Assembly (NCBI GenBank): GCA_947685225.1
Contig: CANTUV010000072.1
Location: 9,424,001-9,488,000, forward strand
Reading direction: 5' to 3'
From: Garcia nutans
Lineage: Eukaryota > Streptophyta > Magnoliopsida > Malpighiales > Euphorbiaceae
DNA: 64,000 nucleotides
Part shown: positions 36,031 to 48,571 of the stretch, piece by piece
How the letters are laid out: each line of letters starts with the position of its first letter
How positions within the stretch are numbered: position 1 is the first letter of the stretch
Made by a program: the position numbers and the translations under genes
Notes under the pieces: generated by a model
What the model saw: only the letters and a program-made list of their open reading frames with translations
Database searches by the model: none
What the model was told of the DNA's origin: nothing

Positions 36031-37545
36031 TGTTGAGATTGTGTACAATCAAACTCTATTTTGATCATTGACAATCAAATTGATAAAGAACTAATAAATT
36101 CAAACAAGTCTATTTTGTAGAGTTAGAAGCCTAGGGCCTTTGTGCGTCTGTTCAAATGAACGATCAAACAACTACACAAATGCAGCACGGGCACAAAACC
36201 AATCTGACATACAGATTTGCCCAGAAGAGAACTGAACTGACATATAGATTTACTGAGCAGAGAACCGAATGGACACATAGAGTGTTAAGTTGGATATAGA
36301 ATTTTTGAGCTAAGAGAACTGAACTGTCAAGCTAAAAGAAACCCAATGAAACAACCAAGCTAAGCAAGTAGTGCAACTCTACACCGAGCTAGACAAGCCA
36401 ACTACGACAACTGAGATAAGTTCACAACTTCCATAAAAGAGTTCGAGCTGTTAGTGAGCGGTGAAATTATGATGCTAGGTAGGCGTGTGAACATACACGA
36501 GCACCAAGCAATTGCACCACATCAAGGTAAAAATTCATAAACTCACAGAAAGGATAGCGGTCTCAGTGATCATTGAAGTCAGGATGCTATAACCTCATGC
36601 GATCGCCAGAGACACTCGAGCAACTGTACGTAACAAAGACATAAAAATCTAAAAAGAACAGAAGAGATGGCGGTCTGCTCTCGCGGCTTCCTCGATGCTT
36701 AAAATCTTATGCAACTGCCCAGAAGAACCAATGACTGCACCAGTCTAGGCGCCAAATATCTTAGACCAATGATAACAAAACAGATGGATGAAGAAATTTG
36801 AATTCAACGGTAACTTTATGCCTAGCAACTTCACGCTTAGCTGGACAGCCACATGACACAAAAGAATGGGCAAGCTGGATTTTGCCAGACAACAAAATTT
36901 GACTATTAGAACTAGCTGTTACACAGAGCTTTTAAACTGTGGGATAGCCCATTAAGCTGAGCTCCAGCCATCGAATTAACTAAAGACAAGCACTAAACAT
37001 TTGGTAACCACTTCAAACTGCTAGTTTAAGCCAAATGGCTATAAATACCACATTAAACTTCATTTTTGTGGTTAAAAAATACTTTGATTGTTATTGTAAT
37101 TTCATTGAACAACATTTTTCATTATCTTGTCTAAAGATCAAAAGATCTAACATCTAAAATCTTAGAGTGTTGGATGTGAGCATTAAACACCATCAAAAGT
37201 TTGAGTGTGAGCTTAGAAACACTTAGTTTGTGAGAGTGAGCTTGGGAAAACTCTTGTAAGGATTTTGAAGATTGAACTCAAGCCATTGTAATAGTTTGGT
37301 GTGAGCTAGTGAAAATACCAAGTTAGAGTTAAGCTTGTAAAAGCTCAAGACTAGTGGAACCTTAACAAGTTATTAAAGAAGTGAATGTAGGATTAAGGAA
37401 AATCTGAACAACTATAACTCTTTGTGTTCTTTCTTCTTTTCTCTACTCAATTTTCATCTACATCTTCTTAATCTCTTGCTTTTGAATTTTAAATCTACCA
37501 TCATTTTCATATCAACCAATTCACACCCCTTCTTGGTTGGTAGTT
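36031..37545 (+). mobile_element. 5' LTR of copia element E (end approximate)
   Basis: Start TGTTGAGATTG; a TATA box TATAAATA is at 37040-37047. I could not place the 3' end exactly, because no clean CA end sits next to the primer site. Short repeats around CTGACATA.AGATTT lie at 36200-36320. Confidence 0.65.
37040..37047 (+). promoter_or_regulatory. TATA box in copia E LTR
   Basis: TATAAATA (GGCTATAAATACC) about 500 bp before the primer site, a plausible LTR promoter position. Confidence 0.6.
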
Positions 37546-37557
37546 TGGGATAAAAAT

Positions 37558-37570
37558 TGGTATCAGAGCT
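37558..37570 (+). other. Primer-binding site, copia element E
   Basis: TGGTATCAGAGCT matches the initiator-Met tRNA complement used by most plant copia elements. Confidence 0.88.
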
Positions 37571-37685
37571 AGTAAATTTTTTTAAACTTATTTGTGAAAT
37601 TTGATCCAAAATTGTAGCCACTCAACCAAAAAACACCTTCATACACGGAAACCTAAATTCATTCCTTAGACCATATTTTGATGGA

Positions 37686-38675
37686 ATGGATTACTCTTAT
37701 TGGAAACACAAGATGTTCGTGTTCCTAGATAGTGAAGGAATTGAGCTTTGGGATTTTGTTGAAAATGAGTGGAAATCTTCTACTCATGAAGTTGATGGTG
37801 TACAAGTTTTTCTTCCTAAATCACAAAGGTCAAGTGCCAATGTGAGAGATCAGTACAAGAACAATAGGGCAGCCTCCATCTTGATGAATTCAATATCAAG
37901 AGAAGAAGGTGGGAGAGTCCAACATCTCACTTGTGTTCATTGCATTTGGAAAACTCTTGAGAATTATCATGAGGGTACTACCCAAGTGAGGCTTACCAAG
38001 AAACAAATGTATGTACATAAGTATGAGCTATTCAAGATGAGGCCCAATGAAAATGTCACCGACATGACAAACTGCTTGCTTGCCATTGTCAATGAATTAA
38101 AGAAATATGGCAAGATATATGATCAAGATGATGTTAATAGCCAAATCTTGAGAGCACTTAGAGCAAAGAAGAACTTTGAGTCAAAAGTGTCTTCTATTGA
38201 AGAGGCTCATGATCTTAGCACCTTGAGAACCGATGATCTTGTGGGAAAGCTACTCACTTTTGAAGTACACACCAAAAAGGAAGAACCAGGTGAAAAAGAT
38301 AAAAGGAAAGCAATAGCTCTCAAAGCCATCAAAGAAGTTGAGAGCTCAAATGATGAAGATAGTGATGATGAAGAAGAATTGGCTATGCTATCCACAAGGA
38401 TATGTGATTGGAAGAGAAAGAGAAAAGTACAAGCTAACAAAGGTATATTTCATAAATCTTCCTTCAAAGATGAAGATAAAAAGAATGAAGTGAAATGTTA
38501 TGAATGTGGCAAATCCGGTCACATCAAGTCGAATTACTTCAAATTGAAAAACAAAAAGAAGTGGGATAAGAAAAAGAAGAGATCACTCAAAGCTACATGG
38601 GATGATGATTCCTCAATTGAAGAAGAAGAGGAAAAAGAGGAAGAAATTACAAATCTATGTCTCATGGCTATTTAA
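37686..38675 (+). CDS. Gag protein of copia element E
   Basis: A 329-residue frame, about 115 bp after the primer site. The N-terminus MDYSYWKHKMFVFLDSEGIE is the usual copia gag start. The central capsid-like part includes KTLENYHEGTTQVRLTKKQM and ELFKMRPNENVTDM, followed by acidic and lysine-rich linkers. The zinc knuckle reads CYECGKSGHIKSNY: the last cysteine of C-x2-C-x4-H-x4-C is replaced by tyrosine (TAC), so RNA binding is probably impaired. A TAA follows LCLMAI, where related elements read on into the linker. Gag would form cytoplasmic particles. The frame is open, but the element as a whole is broken. Confidence 0.88.
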   Translation: MDYSYWKHKMFVFLDSEGIELWDFVENEWKSSTHEVDGVQVFLPKSQRSSANVRDQYKNNRAASILMNSISREEGGRVQHLTCVHCIWKTLENYHEGTTQVRLTKKQMYVHKYELFKMRPNENVTDMTNCLLAIVNELKKYGKIYDQDDVNSQILRALRAKKNFESKVSSIEEAHDLSTLRTDDLVGKLLTFEVHTKKEEPGEKDKRKAIALKAIKEVESSNDEDSDDEEELAMLSTRICDWKRKRKVQANKGIFHKSSFKDEDKKNEVKCYECGKSGHIKSNYFKLKNKKKWDKKKKRSLKATWDDDSSIEEEEEKEEEITNLCLMAI

Positions 38676-38791
38676 GGTGATAATAACTTCAATGAGGCAA
38701 GTACTCCATCTTTAAACTTTATTGCATATGATGATGATGTTGATGATACTTTAGATGAAAATGCTTTAGAATAGAAAAATATTTCTATAAG

Positions 38792-39301
38792 ATGAAATTT
38801 AATAAAGATAAATGTTTCAAGTTAGAAAAGGATTTTGTGCCGTTAAAAAACTCTACATTAGAATTGAAGACCTCAAATGAAAATTTATTGCAATCAATTG
38901 ATGAAATGACTAAAAATTCACATAGTTTTGAAAATGTGATCAAGGAAAATAAAATATTGAAGGATGAAATAAATGAGTTAAAAGAGACAATTTCAAAATT
39001 TCATAAGGGAAAAGAGGTCTTAGATACATTGATAAATAATCAAAGACCACCCTTTTTGAAGCATGGTTTAGGGTTCATTGGTTCATCTAACACTTCACCT
39101 AATGCACCAGCATTTGTTAGAGCTTCTACAACACAAAAATCTAGTGTTGATGTTGTGAAGAACATTAATGCACAAGCTAAACCTAAAAATCCTAAAAGGA
39201 TTACATTGGGTTCACAAGACTCTAGAACTAAAGTTCTAAGAGGAAATCATGCATTCATATATACAAAGCATGTACATAAACACAAAAATGCCCAAAAATA
39301 A
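38792..39301 (+). pseudogene. Gag-pol linker with coiled coil, copia element E
   Basis: A 169-residue frame rich in Leu, Lys and Glu in heptad-like spacing (KENKILKDEINELKETISKF). It is followed by VLDTLINNQRPPFLKHGLGF, a segment typical of SIRE-like copia polyproteins between gag and protease. It is separated from gag by stops at 38673 and 38772. The ATG at 38792 is only the first in the fragment and not a likely natural start. Confidence 0.75.
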
Positions 39302-39544
39302 TCCTATTCAAGACAAACTTGCAATTGTCTGCATGGTTCATTAAATTTCAATAGGAGAGTGCATAAGTATAAAATCTTGTTTCAATGCACTTATTGTATG
39401 AAATTTGGACACAAGAGCACATTTTTCTATATTAGGAAGGCTCATCTCAAGTTAGAGGACTCTTGTATTACTAACCCCCAGGGACCCAACTTCATTTGGG
39501 TACCTAAAAGAAGATGAACATTGTCATTTTTAGGTATGCCTAAA

Positions 39545-40274
39545 ATTCACTATCAATGAAAATGTTTGGCTTGTGGATAGTGGACGCTCAAGGCATATGA
39601 CAGGTAACACAAAGCTTTTTACAACACCACTTACAAGCATAGAGGTAATGTAACTTTTGGTAATAATGCTAAAGGTAAAATCATTGGTATTGGTTCCATT
39701 GGCATGGTTGGTAAGAATATGATTAATAATGTTTGGCTTATTGATGGATTGAAACATAATTTGCTTAGTGTAAGTCAATTATGTGATAAAGGATATGATG
39801 TAAGCTTTGACTCTAAAGGATGCAAAGTTACCAATTCAAATGGTAAACTTGTATTCGAAGGAGTTAGAATTTGCAATACTTATAAAATTGACTTACATTC
39901 CAATAATGTATTTTAATGCTTAACTGTTATAAGTAATGATTCTTGAATATGGCATAGAAGACTAGGACATGCTAGTATGGATCACTTATAATGCATTAGT
40001 AAAGAAGAACTAGTTGATGGTCTCTCTAAAGTAAAATTTAATAAATATAGGACATATGGTAAGCAACATAAAAGTTCATTCAAATCTAAAAATATTGTAA
40101 GCACTTCTAGACCATTAGAACTCGTTCACTTAGATTTGTTTGAACCAAATAGAGTTTCTAGCTTAGGTGGCAAGTTATATGCATTTGTACTTGATGATTA
40201 CTCAAGGTTTACATGGGCTAATTTCTTTAGCTCAAAAGAATGGAGCTTTCAATCATTTTAAAATATTTGTAAAA
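39545..40274 (+). pseudogene. Protease, pre-integrase and integrase start, copia element E
   Basis: The protease active site VDSG is read at 39573-39584 within WLVDSGRSRHMTG. After a frameshift, 39704-39916 gives NVWLIDGLKHNLLSVSQLCD, the usual end of this domain. The pre-integrase segment WHRRLGHASMDHL starts near 39947 and is followed by a stop. The zinc-ligand pair C-x2-C appears as YRTY, both cysteines changed to tyrosine. The integrase core begins LELVHLDLFEPN (catalytic Asp at 40133) and LDDYSRFTW, then is cut by element C at 40275. Confidence 0.87.
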
Positions 40275-42644
40275 TATAACACCCTTATACCCTATATATG
40301 CATAATACAAACACCCAGTATATATAAAATACGCATATAAAGTATAAGAATGCCACAACTTGATGTAATAAAAATTTTCATATTTTTTATTTAAAATCCC
40401 AAACTCTTTAAAGTGTATAATTAAATAATAAATAAAATATTTATTATTAATTATAAGTTTCAAAATAAGCATTTTACATAAAAAAATCTCTGGGAAACAT
40501 TCGCTAGACTTTTATCTATAAATAGGATGTCCCAAAAATTCAACCGTTACATAACCTGCAAAAACACACTCCCAATAAATAATAAATCACACTTTTCACC
40601 CCAACTCCTCAATTTCTCAGTACATCCTCAAAACATTTATACATATACATATAAATATCAATCACACATATATATACATTCCCACATTGTAAAATTTATC
40701 CATAAAGTCTTTATAACTTATAATATATACACACCCCAAAACATAAATATAATATACATAACAACAAAATGTACTATAACATAAAATACATATATATATA
40801 TGTATATACATAATGGCAACTGGCACTAATCTTAAAGTAGTAAAATCAACTCAAACAACTCAAGACTAGACCTGACTAGGTCTAGTAGAATTCTCTGGAT
40901 CTATTGGATCACCCCTGTGACCTATGCGATGAAATGCAATCGTGCTAAGCTAAAAGCCTAGCAGTATAAACTTTGATAATAATAAAACTTTAATGCAATG
41001 TCAATGCATAATGCTTTTGCATGTTATATCACCAAGTGGCACTCAATTCCATTTTAAAACATAATCTTTAATCTTTTTTTTTAATTCACACGAACAAAAA
41101 CACAAGCATAGGCCCAAACAAACTAATATATTATTCAAATCCTAGAGTTACTGTTTTGGTTCACATTGACAACCAGTGTCTAGCCCCGTAGGCAAATCAT
41201 ATACTAGTGATGCCTAGCATCCAGCCCCGAAGGCAAATCATGAGGATAAACTCATTGGCATGCCGCCAAACACAGAACTATGGAAATTGAATAACATACT
41301 AGGCACACAATTATTATATATTCTTCATAATTAACTTTTCTTATCACATTGCATCAATTTCTCATTTTCCTCATCACATTGTATCTCATTTTACTTTAAA
41401 TTCACACTACCCAATTATTTTTTGGTCATTCACACATAATGCACATAAATCACATTTTATTCATCTTAGCAATTAATAATGGCATTTTGTAATGCATCTA
41501 ATGCATACATAACAATTCACATATTATAGCATAATGCTCATGAATGTTTATATTACCAAGTAGCTTAAAACATTTTCTATCCAAAATGTGTTAGCCAAAT
41601 TTAATGCAACCATATTCAATATATCAAAAGTTTGTATATACCTTAATAAGCACTCAAATACAAGCTAAAAGTCACCCTCCAACTTGCCCTTCAACATTAA
41701 TGTTGGGCAATTTACTTTCTCTTAATGCCTATTCTAAATGTGAATAAATATCATCATTTAAAATCACATTTTAAGGTATTATAAGCATACAGCCCTAAAT
41801 TCAACACTACCTTATCCAATCTCTATCCAAACATAACCAAATCCATCATTTGACTTTAAAATCCTTATTTAAGCATCAAAACAACACATTTGGAAACAAT
41901 TTTCACAAATAAAACATATGATTTCAAAAGTCCAAATGTTCCATAACCCTAAATCATGTTCTTCCTCCAAACCCCATTCAAACTTAATCATTTCTTCAAT
42001 TCAACTTAAAAATCATCAATAACTAATCAAAATAACTTCATATATACCCATTCAAGCAATTAAATCACGCTAATACAAAATTCCAAAATCCACATATTCA
42101 CAATTTCATGGAATTCCAAAGAACTTGCAAAATTGGTAAAGAAACTTACCAATTGATGAAGAATTCCAAAAAACTCCACTTGAATCCTAAAAATTCTTTC
42201 AATCCTTGGTGTATGGAAGAAGAAGAAAACTCTCTTGGTTGGCTATGGAGGTTCGGCCTCAACATGAAGAAGAAGAAGAAGATCAACTTTTAATTTTCTC
42301 TCTTTTGAATTTCAAAAATGACCATATATATATATTATTATATTTTTAATAATTAATTAATTATTTATTTATTTAAAAATCATATTTTACCTCTTCCATT
42401 AAAAAAATTATTTTTTAAATTTATTTAAATAATTTTAATTTTACAAAGTATAATTACCATTTTACCATTTGACTTTTGACTTTTCTATTTAAGAGTTGAC
42501 TTTTGTATATGTTATGTATATATAATATCTGTTTCATATATACTCCTTACTTTTTCACTTAAAATCCTTCATTTTTCCATTTAAAATATTTATTTAATTA
42601 ATTTAATTTTAATTAATTTTTTTAAAAAAATAACGGATGTTACA
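40275..42644 (-). mobile_element. 3' LTR of Tekay element C
   Basis: It runs from TATAACACCC to GGATGTTACA, 2,370 bp. The conserved hairpin is CTAAGC-TAAAA-GCCTAG at 40945-40961, with a G-U pair in the sense transcript. CTAGCCCCGTAGGCAA-type repeats lie at 41165-41250. It is related to but clearly different from the B LTR. Confidence 0.88.
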
Positions 42645-42660
42645 ATTCTCTCCCCCTAAA
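42645..42660 (-). other. Polypurine tract of element C
   Basis: The minus strand reads TTTAGGGGGAGAGAAT next to the 3' LTR. Confidence 0.85.
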
Positions 42661-43255
42661 GAAAATTTCGTACTCGAAATTAGATGATATCAACTTTGGA
42701 ATAACTGAGGATACTCATTTCAAATCATGTGCTTACTCTCCCATGTCACCTCATTAGTGGCATCATCCCTCCAAAGAACATTCAAAAATGGCACATTCTT
42801 ATTTCTCAACTCTTTCACCTCTTGTGCCAAAATCGCCACTGTTTATTCTTCATAAGTCAGATCCGGGCTCACCTCGATAGACTCCACTGACAAGACATGA
42901 GATGGGTCTGATCTGTATCTCCAAAGTATAGAGACATGGAAGGCATTATGTATCCAATCTAACTTGGGTGGTGGAGCCAACCTTAAGCCACTGGACCAAC
43001 TCTTTCCAATACTTCATATGGTCCTATGAAGCGAGGGCTCAACTTTGCTTTTCAACCAAACCTTAAAATCTTTTTCCACGGTGACACCTTTAAGAACACC
43101 TTATCTCCCACACCGAACTCTATGTATTTCCCCTTCAAATCTGTACAGGATTTCTATAGGTCTGAAGCTGCTTTCAAATGATCCCAAATCACCTTCACTT
43201 TCTCTTCCATTTCCTTAATCAAACCGGGACCAACCTGTTTACCTTCTCTAACCTC
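42661..43255 (-). pseudogene. Integrase C-terminus and chromodomain, element C (degraded)
   Basis: The nucleotide sequence is collinear with 12242-12840 of element B, which encodes the integrase tail and chromodomain, but no open frame over 60 residues remains on the minus strand. It is interrupted by the Athila element D at 43256; the last five bases, ACCTC (43251-43255), are its target duplication. Confidence 0.85.
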
Positions 43256-44959
43256 TGTTTTATTAGTTTTTGTCATAAAATTGCTATTTATTTATTATGA
43301 TAATTATTGTTTTCTTCATGCATTTTGGTAGTTGTAATATGTTTATTTAGTGATTTCAGCAATTTGGTAGTTTTTAATTTATCCAAGTGTTTAGATCATT
43401 TTTGTACTAGTTTTTAGTGTGATGTATATGTGTTTTTAGTTAATGTTTCATTTGATTCTTGTTTAAAGTTTGTTTTAAGTGTTTGTTTTAGGTTAAAGTG
43501 CAAAAACTCCCTTGGAAGATCAAAACAAAGAAGGAAAAGCATGAATCAAGTAAGACATGGCCAAGCCAAATCAAGCTTGGCCGTGTCACCTCAACGAGAT
43601 TTTGGCAGAACTTGACACGGCCAGGAGACATGGCCAAGCCATCGACCGTGTCTCACCTTAAGGGCAAAACAAAAGAAACCAAGAAAGAAAGGAAAATTTG
43701 GCAGAAGCTGACACTGGCAGGTGACAGGGCCAAGCCACTGGCCGTGTCACAAGACACGACCACAAGCTTGGCCGTGTCCCATCCTAAGCCAAAGAACAAG
43801 GAAGAACCAAAGGAAAGAAACAGAAGCTGACACACCCAGGTGACATGGCCAAGCCACTGGCTGTGTTACATGACATGACCACAAGCTTGGCCGTGTCACT
43901 CCATGAGACCAAAGAAAGAAAGAAAGCGCGGATTTTTAGCCGAGGGATTTGTATAAATGAGAAGATTAGGGCAAGAGAAAGGCATCATACACACTTCCAG
44001 CCATTCTACATGAGACTTTGAGCCATTCTTCATTTTTCTTTTGCAATTCATCTCTGAAATAAGAAATCTATCAATGATTGATGTCACTTTTTTTCAAGCA
44101 CTCTAGATCAAATTAGTTCTAGCCATTACATTATTCTTTTAGCAAAAATCTAAGCAAGAGATTCTTCAAAAACCAAAGGAAGATTGTAATTGGTTTTGTT
44201 CTTCAACTCTATTTCTTAATTTTTATTGAAATTTTATTTATGAATTCTTTAATGTCTAAATTAATTTCTTTGAATTTTAATAAGATGAATTTGTTTGATA
44301 GCATTACTATGAACTAATTTCGATCTAGTCTAGGGTTTGTATGGATCTACTATGATTTTATGAAATGGTTATTGCTCTTAACTGATTTATTTCTTGTATC
44401 CTTAATTGAATGGAATAATGTTAATATATAATTGATTGGCCACCAATTATCTGTTTTAGGTATTTAGATGAAGGATTGAGAAATGAAATCTAATACTGGA
44501 ATAATTTAATTAGGGACTTAGGTGAATTATAAATATAAACCTAAGGAAAAAATCATTTTGATTGTAATAAGATTAATTGAAAAAGGTTTGAATATGAGAG
44601 CTTATTTCCTTGATTTGATTAATTAAGTTGCTTGAAATCTGATCTTTGAAATTAAATCAGTTGAGAGGAATAGCTGTTCATACATATAAGTTAGTAGAGA
44701 AGTGCAAACCCTAGGCTTTTCTATTAAGTGAATCAATATATTTGTTCAATCTTCTTTCATTGCATTAAATTCAATTCCTTACTATTTTCATTAGTTGTTC
44801 AGCAATTTAATTTTATTAATAATTTGTTATTTACGATTTGATAAATAATTAAGCTTATCTAGCTTCCTTGTGAGACGACCTTGAGGTGTTCACCGAAATA
44901 CTATAGCAGCATCGTATACTTGCGAGTGTAGCTTTAGTAGTGTTAACTAGAGCACAACA
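43256..44959 (+). mobile_element. 5' LTR of Athila element D
   Basis: It starts TGTTTTATTAG and ends GAGCACAACA, 1,704 bp. A GACACGGCC/GGCCGTGTC array lies at about 43555-43900 and a TATAAATG box at 43952-43959. Confidence 0.93.
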
Positions 44960-44965
44960 AGTTTT

Positions 44966-44983
44966 TGGCGCTACTGCTAGAGA
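44966..44983 (+). other. Primer-binding site, Athila element D
   Basis: TGGCGCTACTGCTAGAGA follows TTTT after the LTR. It is close to the TGGCGCCGTTGCCGGGGA site, usually matched to tRNA-Asp, seen in Athila elements. Several bases have changed. Confidence 0.75.
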
Positions 44984-45190
44984 AGCTAATTGGCGTAATT
45001 GTTTATTAGTCATATATAGATTTTAAATTATTCTTCATTGTTTATATTTTATTTTATTTTTCCTTTGCTTTAAATAATTCCTTTTTTTTCTAGAAATTTT
45101 TTTATGCAAGGTAGGAGATCACTAGAAGGAGAGCTTTGCCCAGTTATTTCATAAATTCAAAGAGTAAAAAGGAGTAGAGAAGAGTTTGAG

Positions 45191-46477
45191 TTGTATACCG
45201 GGTTTGATACAAAGGAGGAAATTTCTGATTTTGAGTCAAATACTGCGCAATCTACCAATATGGGAGACGAAAGGCAAAGAACTATGAGGGATTTTGCCAG
45301 ACCTGTCATTGGCAATGCCACCTCATGTATAAGATTGACTGATGCAGTAAGAAATTACGAGTTGAAGAATATCCATTACAACATGCTGCCATCTTTCTAT
45401 GGAGTTCCGAATGAAGATCCTCTGAATTTTATCTGGGATTTTTATTCCACCCTCAACACATTTCCATTGGGAGGACTAACAGAAGACTAGTTAAGGATGA
45501 GGTGTTTTCCGTACATATTAAATGATAGTGCAAAAAGCTGGCTTATGATGTTGCCTAAAAATTCTTTGACAACTTGGGAGCAAGTATACAACAAGTTTAT
45601 GGGAAAATTTTACTCACATCAGAAGACAGCTGAATTAAGAGGAAAAATAGCTACATTTTCTCAATTGGATGGAGAGCCGTTTCATGAGGCTTGGGACAGG
45701 TGTAAGATGTTGTTAATCCAGTGTCCACACCATCACTACCCACTTCAACTGCTGAATCAGTTTTTCTACGATGGACTAACCCAGCAATTTCAGAATACTG
45801 TTGATAATGCAGCTGGGGGAGCTATGGGAGAAAAGAAAGCAGAAGAGACTTATGAAATCTTTGAAATGTTGGGAGCTAATTCCTAACAAAAAAAAAGTGT
45901 AAGAGGAAGAAGTAAAGGGGTAAATCAAGTGGAAGCCAACAGTGAGATGGTCAATTAGATAGCTGAATTGACAAGACAAATGTAGATGCTGAACATGAAG
46001 AACAATACTTCTTCATTCACTCAAGAAGTGTGTGGAATTTGTGGAACTTTTGGGGATGGAGCAAATATATGCCCCTCTACGTATGAGTCTTATGGAAATG
46101 AGGCTGAGTAAGTTAACGCTATGGAGAGATATCAACCAAGGCCCCAGAATGATCCTTTCTCAAACACTTACAATCCTGGTTGGCGGAATCATCCAAACTT
46201 TTCGTGGGCAACAAATAATTCTCAACAACCTTTCCATTTGCTCCAAAGACAAAATCAACCGCTAGAGCAATCTTCTAATCAAGGGCAGCCTAAGAGAGAT
46301 AGTTTGGAGGATAGTTTACATGCTTTTATCCAAGTCAGTACCAAGAATCGAGAAATGAATAACAAAAGGTTGGATTCATTGGAAGCGTCTTTCAAGAAAG
46401 TGGAGACCCAAGTGAGGCAACTTGCACAACAGATGCAGATTCAACAAAAAGGAAAATTTTTGAGTCAACCTGAGTAA
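45191..46477 (+). pseudogene. Gag of Athila element D (several stops)
   Basis: Frames at 45191-45490, 45497-45886 and 46121-46477 together cover an Athila gag. It begins near MGDERQRTMRDFARPVIGNA. The capsid domain shows LRMRCFPYILNDSAKSWLMM, then HEAWDRCKMLLIQCPHH and LLNQFFYDGL. A degraded zinc-knuckle-like segment CGICGTFGDGANICP lacks the histidine. TYNPGWRNHPNFSW and a coiled-coil-like QVRQLAQQMQIQ tail follow. Stops fall near 45488, 45884, 45956 and 46475. Gag would package the element RNA. Confidence 0.9.
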
Positions 46478-46486
46478 GCACAAGCA

Positions 46487-47392
46487 GTGACTGTTCTTAG
46501 AAGTGGCAAGGTAATAAATAATGGTGTTGAAAATAATTCTGTGAATGCAGGTGATCAAGAAAATAAAAAGGAAGGAGAACCAGAGGACAAGGGTGATGGA
46601 GAAAAATCAATGGAGCAATCTCCTTCAGCAGATTTACACAAAGCAAGTAATCCTTACCGGCCACCTATACCATTCCCCAGTAGATTGAAGAATGATAAAC
46701 AAAATAAGCAATTTTCAGATATCTTCAACATGTTGTCTAAGGTAAGTATTAACTTACCTTTACTTGAAGTAATAAAGAATATGCCGGCTTATGCAAAATT
46801 CTTCAAAGAATTGAACACCAAGAAAAAGAGGTATGAACCAAATGAAAAGGTGATAGTATCAGAGGTAACTAGTACTTTTTTGGAACATAAACTACCTCCG
46901 AAGCTAAAGGATCCTAGCAGTTTCATAATTAAAATTACTATGGGTAATGGAAAGGGGACTGATGGCATGTGTGATTTAGGAGCCAATGTTAATTTGATGC
47001 CTTACTCTGTGTATCTTGAATTAGAACTTGGGGAACTTAAACCTACTAAAATGGTCTTTCAATTAGCTGACAGATCTCTTAGATTCCTGAAAGGAGTTAT
47101 AGAAGATGTGTTAGTTAAGGTTGGTGGGTTGATAGTGCCCGTGGATTTTATAGTTCTTGATATGGGAGGAGATAACCCTACACCATCCGCACACACTATT
47201 CTACTGGGTAGGCCTTTTATGGCTACGACCAACACCTTGATTGATGTTAAAAATGGTAAATTGTCAATGATTGTCTTGGGACAAACAGTTGAATTTTCTA
47301 TTTTTAACACTTCTACTATTCCTACAACTGCATTATATGAAGATTGCTCTTCAATTGATTGTATTGACACAGTTGTTTCAGATGTTTTCTAG
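46487..47392 (+). pseudogene. Protease region of Athila element D
   Basis: A 301-residue open frame without internal stops, starting TVLRSGKVINN, the common Athila segment after gag. It contains NPYRPPIPFPSRLK and the aspartic protease, with CDLGANVNLMP as the active-site loop (D-L-G in place of D-S/T-G, normal in Athila) and HTILLGRPFMATT as the second conserved block. It ends at a TAG at 47390-47392. A short gap separates it from RT. Confidence 0.9.
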
Positions 47393-47412
47393 CAACAGGT
47401 TCTTCGGATAAA

Positions 47413-48571
47413 TTGGAGTTGGCACTGACCTTAGATCGTGGCTTGGATATTTTTGACTCAGAAGTAGCCAGTTGCATTGATATATTAGAAAGTGCCGAAA
47501 TAGAGGAATTTAAAGAGGAACCATCAATTGAGCTCCCCTCTATCCAAAAAGAAGAGAATAATCCTTCACTTGAGTTAGAGCTAAAAGAGTTGCCTAAAAA
47601 CTTGAAATATGTGTTTTTAGGAGATCATGACACCTTACCTGTGATAATTTCTAGCAAACTTAGTGAAAGGGAAGAGATGAGGTTGGTGAGTGAATTAAGA
47701 AGATTGAAAAGAGCTATAGGATGGGGGTTGAGTGACATTAAAAGTATTAGCCCTTCAATGTGCATGCATAGAATTATATTAGAAGAAGGAGCCAAACCAG
47801 TAAGAGAGACCCAAAGGTGCCTTAACCCAAACATTAGTGAAGTGGTTAAGAAGGAAGTGCTTAAATTGCTTGATGAATGAGTGATATACTCGATAGCCAA
47901 TAGTGAGTGGGTTAGCCCAGTACATGTAGTGCCTATGAAATCAGGATTCACTGTGGTAAAAAATGAAAAGAATGAATTGATTCCTACTAGGACTATCACT
48001 GGGTGGAGAATGTGTATAGACTATAGGAAGTTAAATAATACCACAAAGAAAGATCATTTCCCTCTTCCTTTTATTGATCAAATGCTGGATAAACTTTCTG
48101 GACACTCACACTATTGCTTTTTGGATGGACTTTCAGGTTATTAGCAGGTGGCGATAGCACCAAAGGATCAATCCAAGACAACTTTTACTTGCCCTTTTGG
48201 GACTTTTGCATTTCGGCGTATGCCCTTTGGATTGTGCAATGTGTCGGCAACTTTTCAGAGATGCATGATGTCTATTTTCACGGACATGATAGATGACTTT
48301 ATTGAGGCATTTATGGATAATTTTTCTATTTTTGGTGACTCTTTTGATATTTGCCTCAGTAAACTTGTTCTTGTACTTGAATGATGTAATGAATGTAATC
48401 TCACTTTGAGATGGGAAAAAAGTCATTTCATGGTTACTCACGGTATTGTATTACGCCATTTGTGTCTAGTAAAGGGATTGAAGTAGATAAAGCTAAGGTA
48501 GAGTTGATTGCTAAGTTACCTCCACCTACCTTTGTTAAGGGAATAAGAAGCTTTCTAGGGTATGCAGGTTT
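47413..48571 (+). pseudogene. Reverse transcriptase of Athila element D (dead active site)
   Basis: RT blocks run from LKYVFLGDHDTLPVIISSKL through WRMCIDYRKLNN, DHFPLPFIDQMLD, FLDGLSGY and RRMPFGLCNVSATFQRCM. The catalytic tetrad is FMDN (MDN at 48313-48321) in place of FMDD, a GAT-to-AAT change. In-frame stops occur at 47878, after SGY near 48142, and at 48382. The RT tail SFLGYAGF is cut at 48572 by copia element F. The enzyme would have copied element RNA into cDNA. Confidence 0.93.

Larger units (their letters stand above)
36031..40274 (+). mobile_element. Ty1-copia element E (SIRE/Maximus-like), 5' part
   Basis: It begins TGTTGAGATTG at 36031 with an LTR of about 1.5 kb, an initiator-Met-type primer site at 37558, then gag, protease and the start of integrase. 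It is interrupted at 40275 by Tekay element C in opposite orientation; the rest should lie beyond the window. SIRE-like assignment rests on the long gag, the coiled-coil linker and the KGKEVLDTLINNQRP-type segment. Confidence 0.8.
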
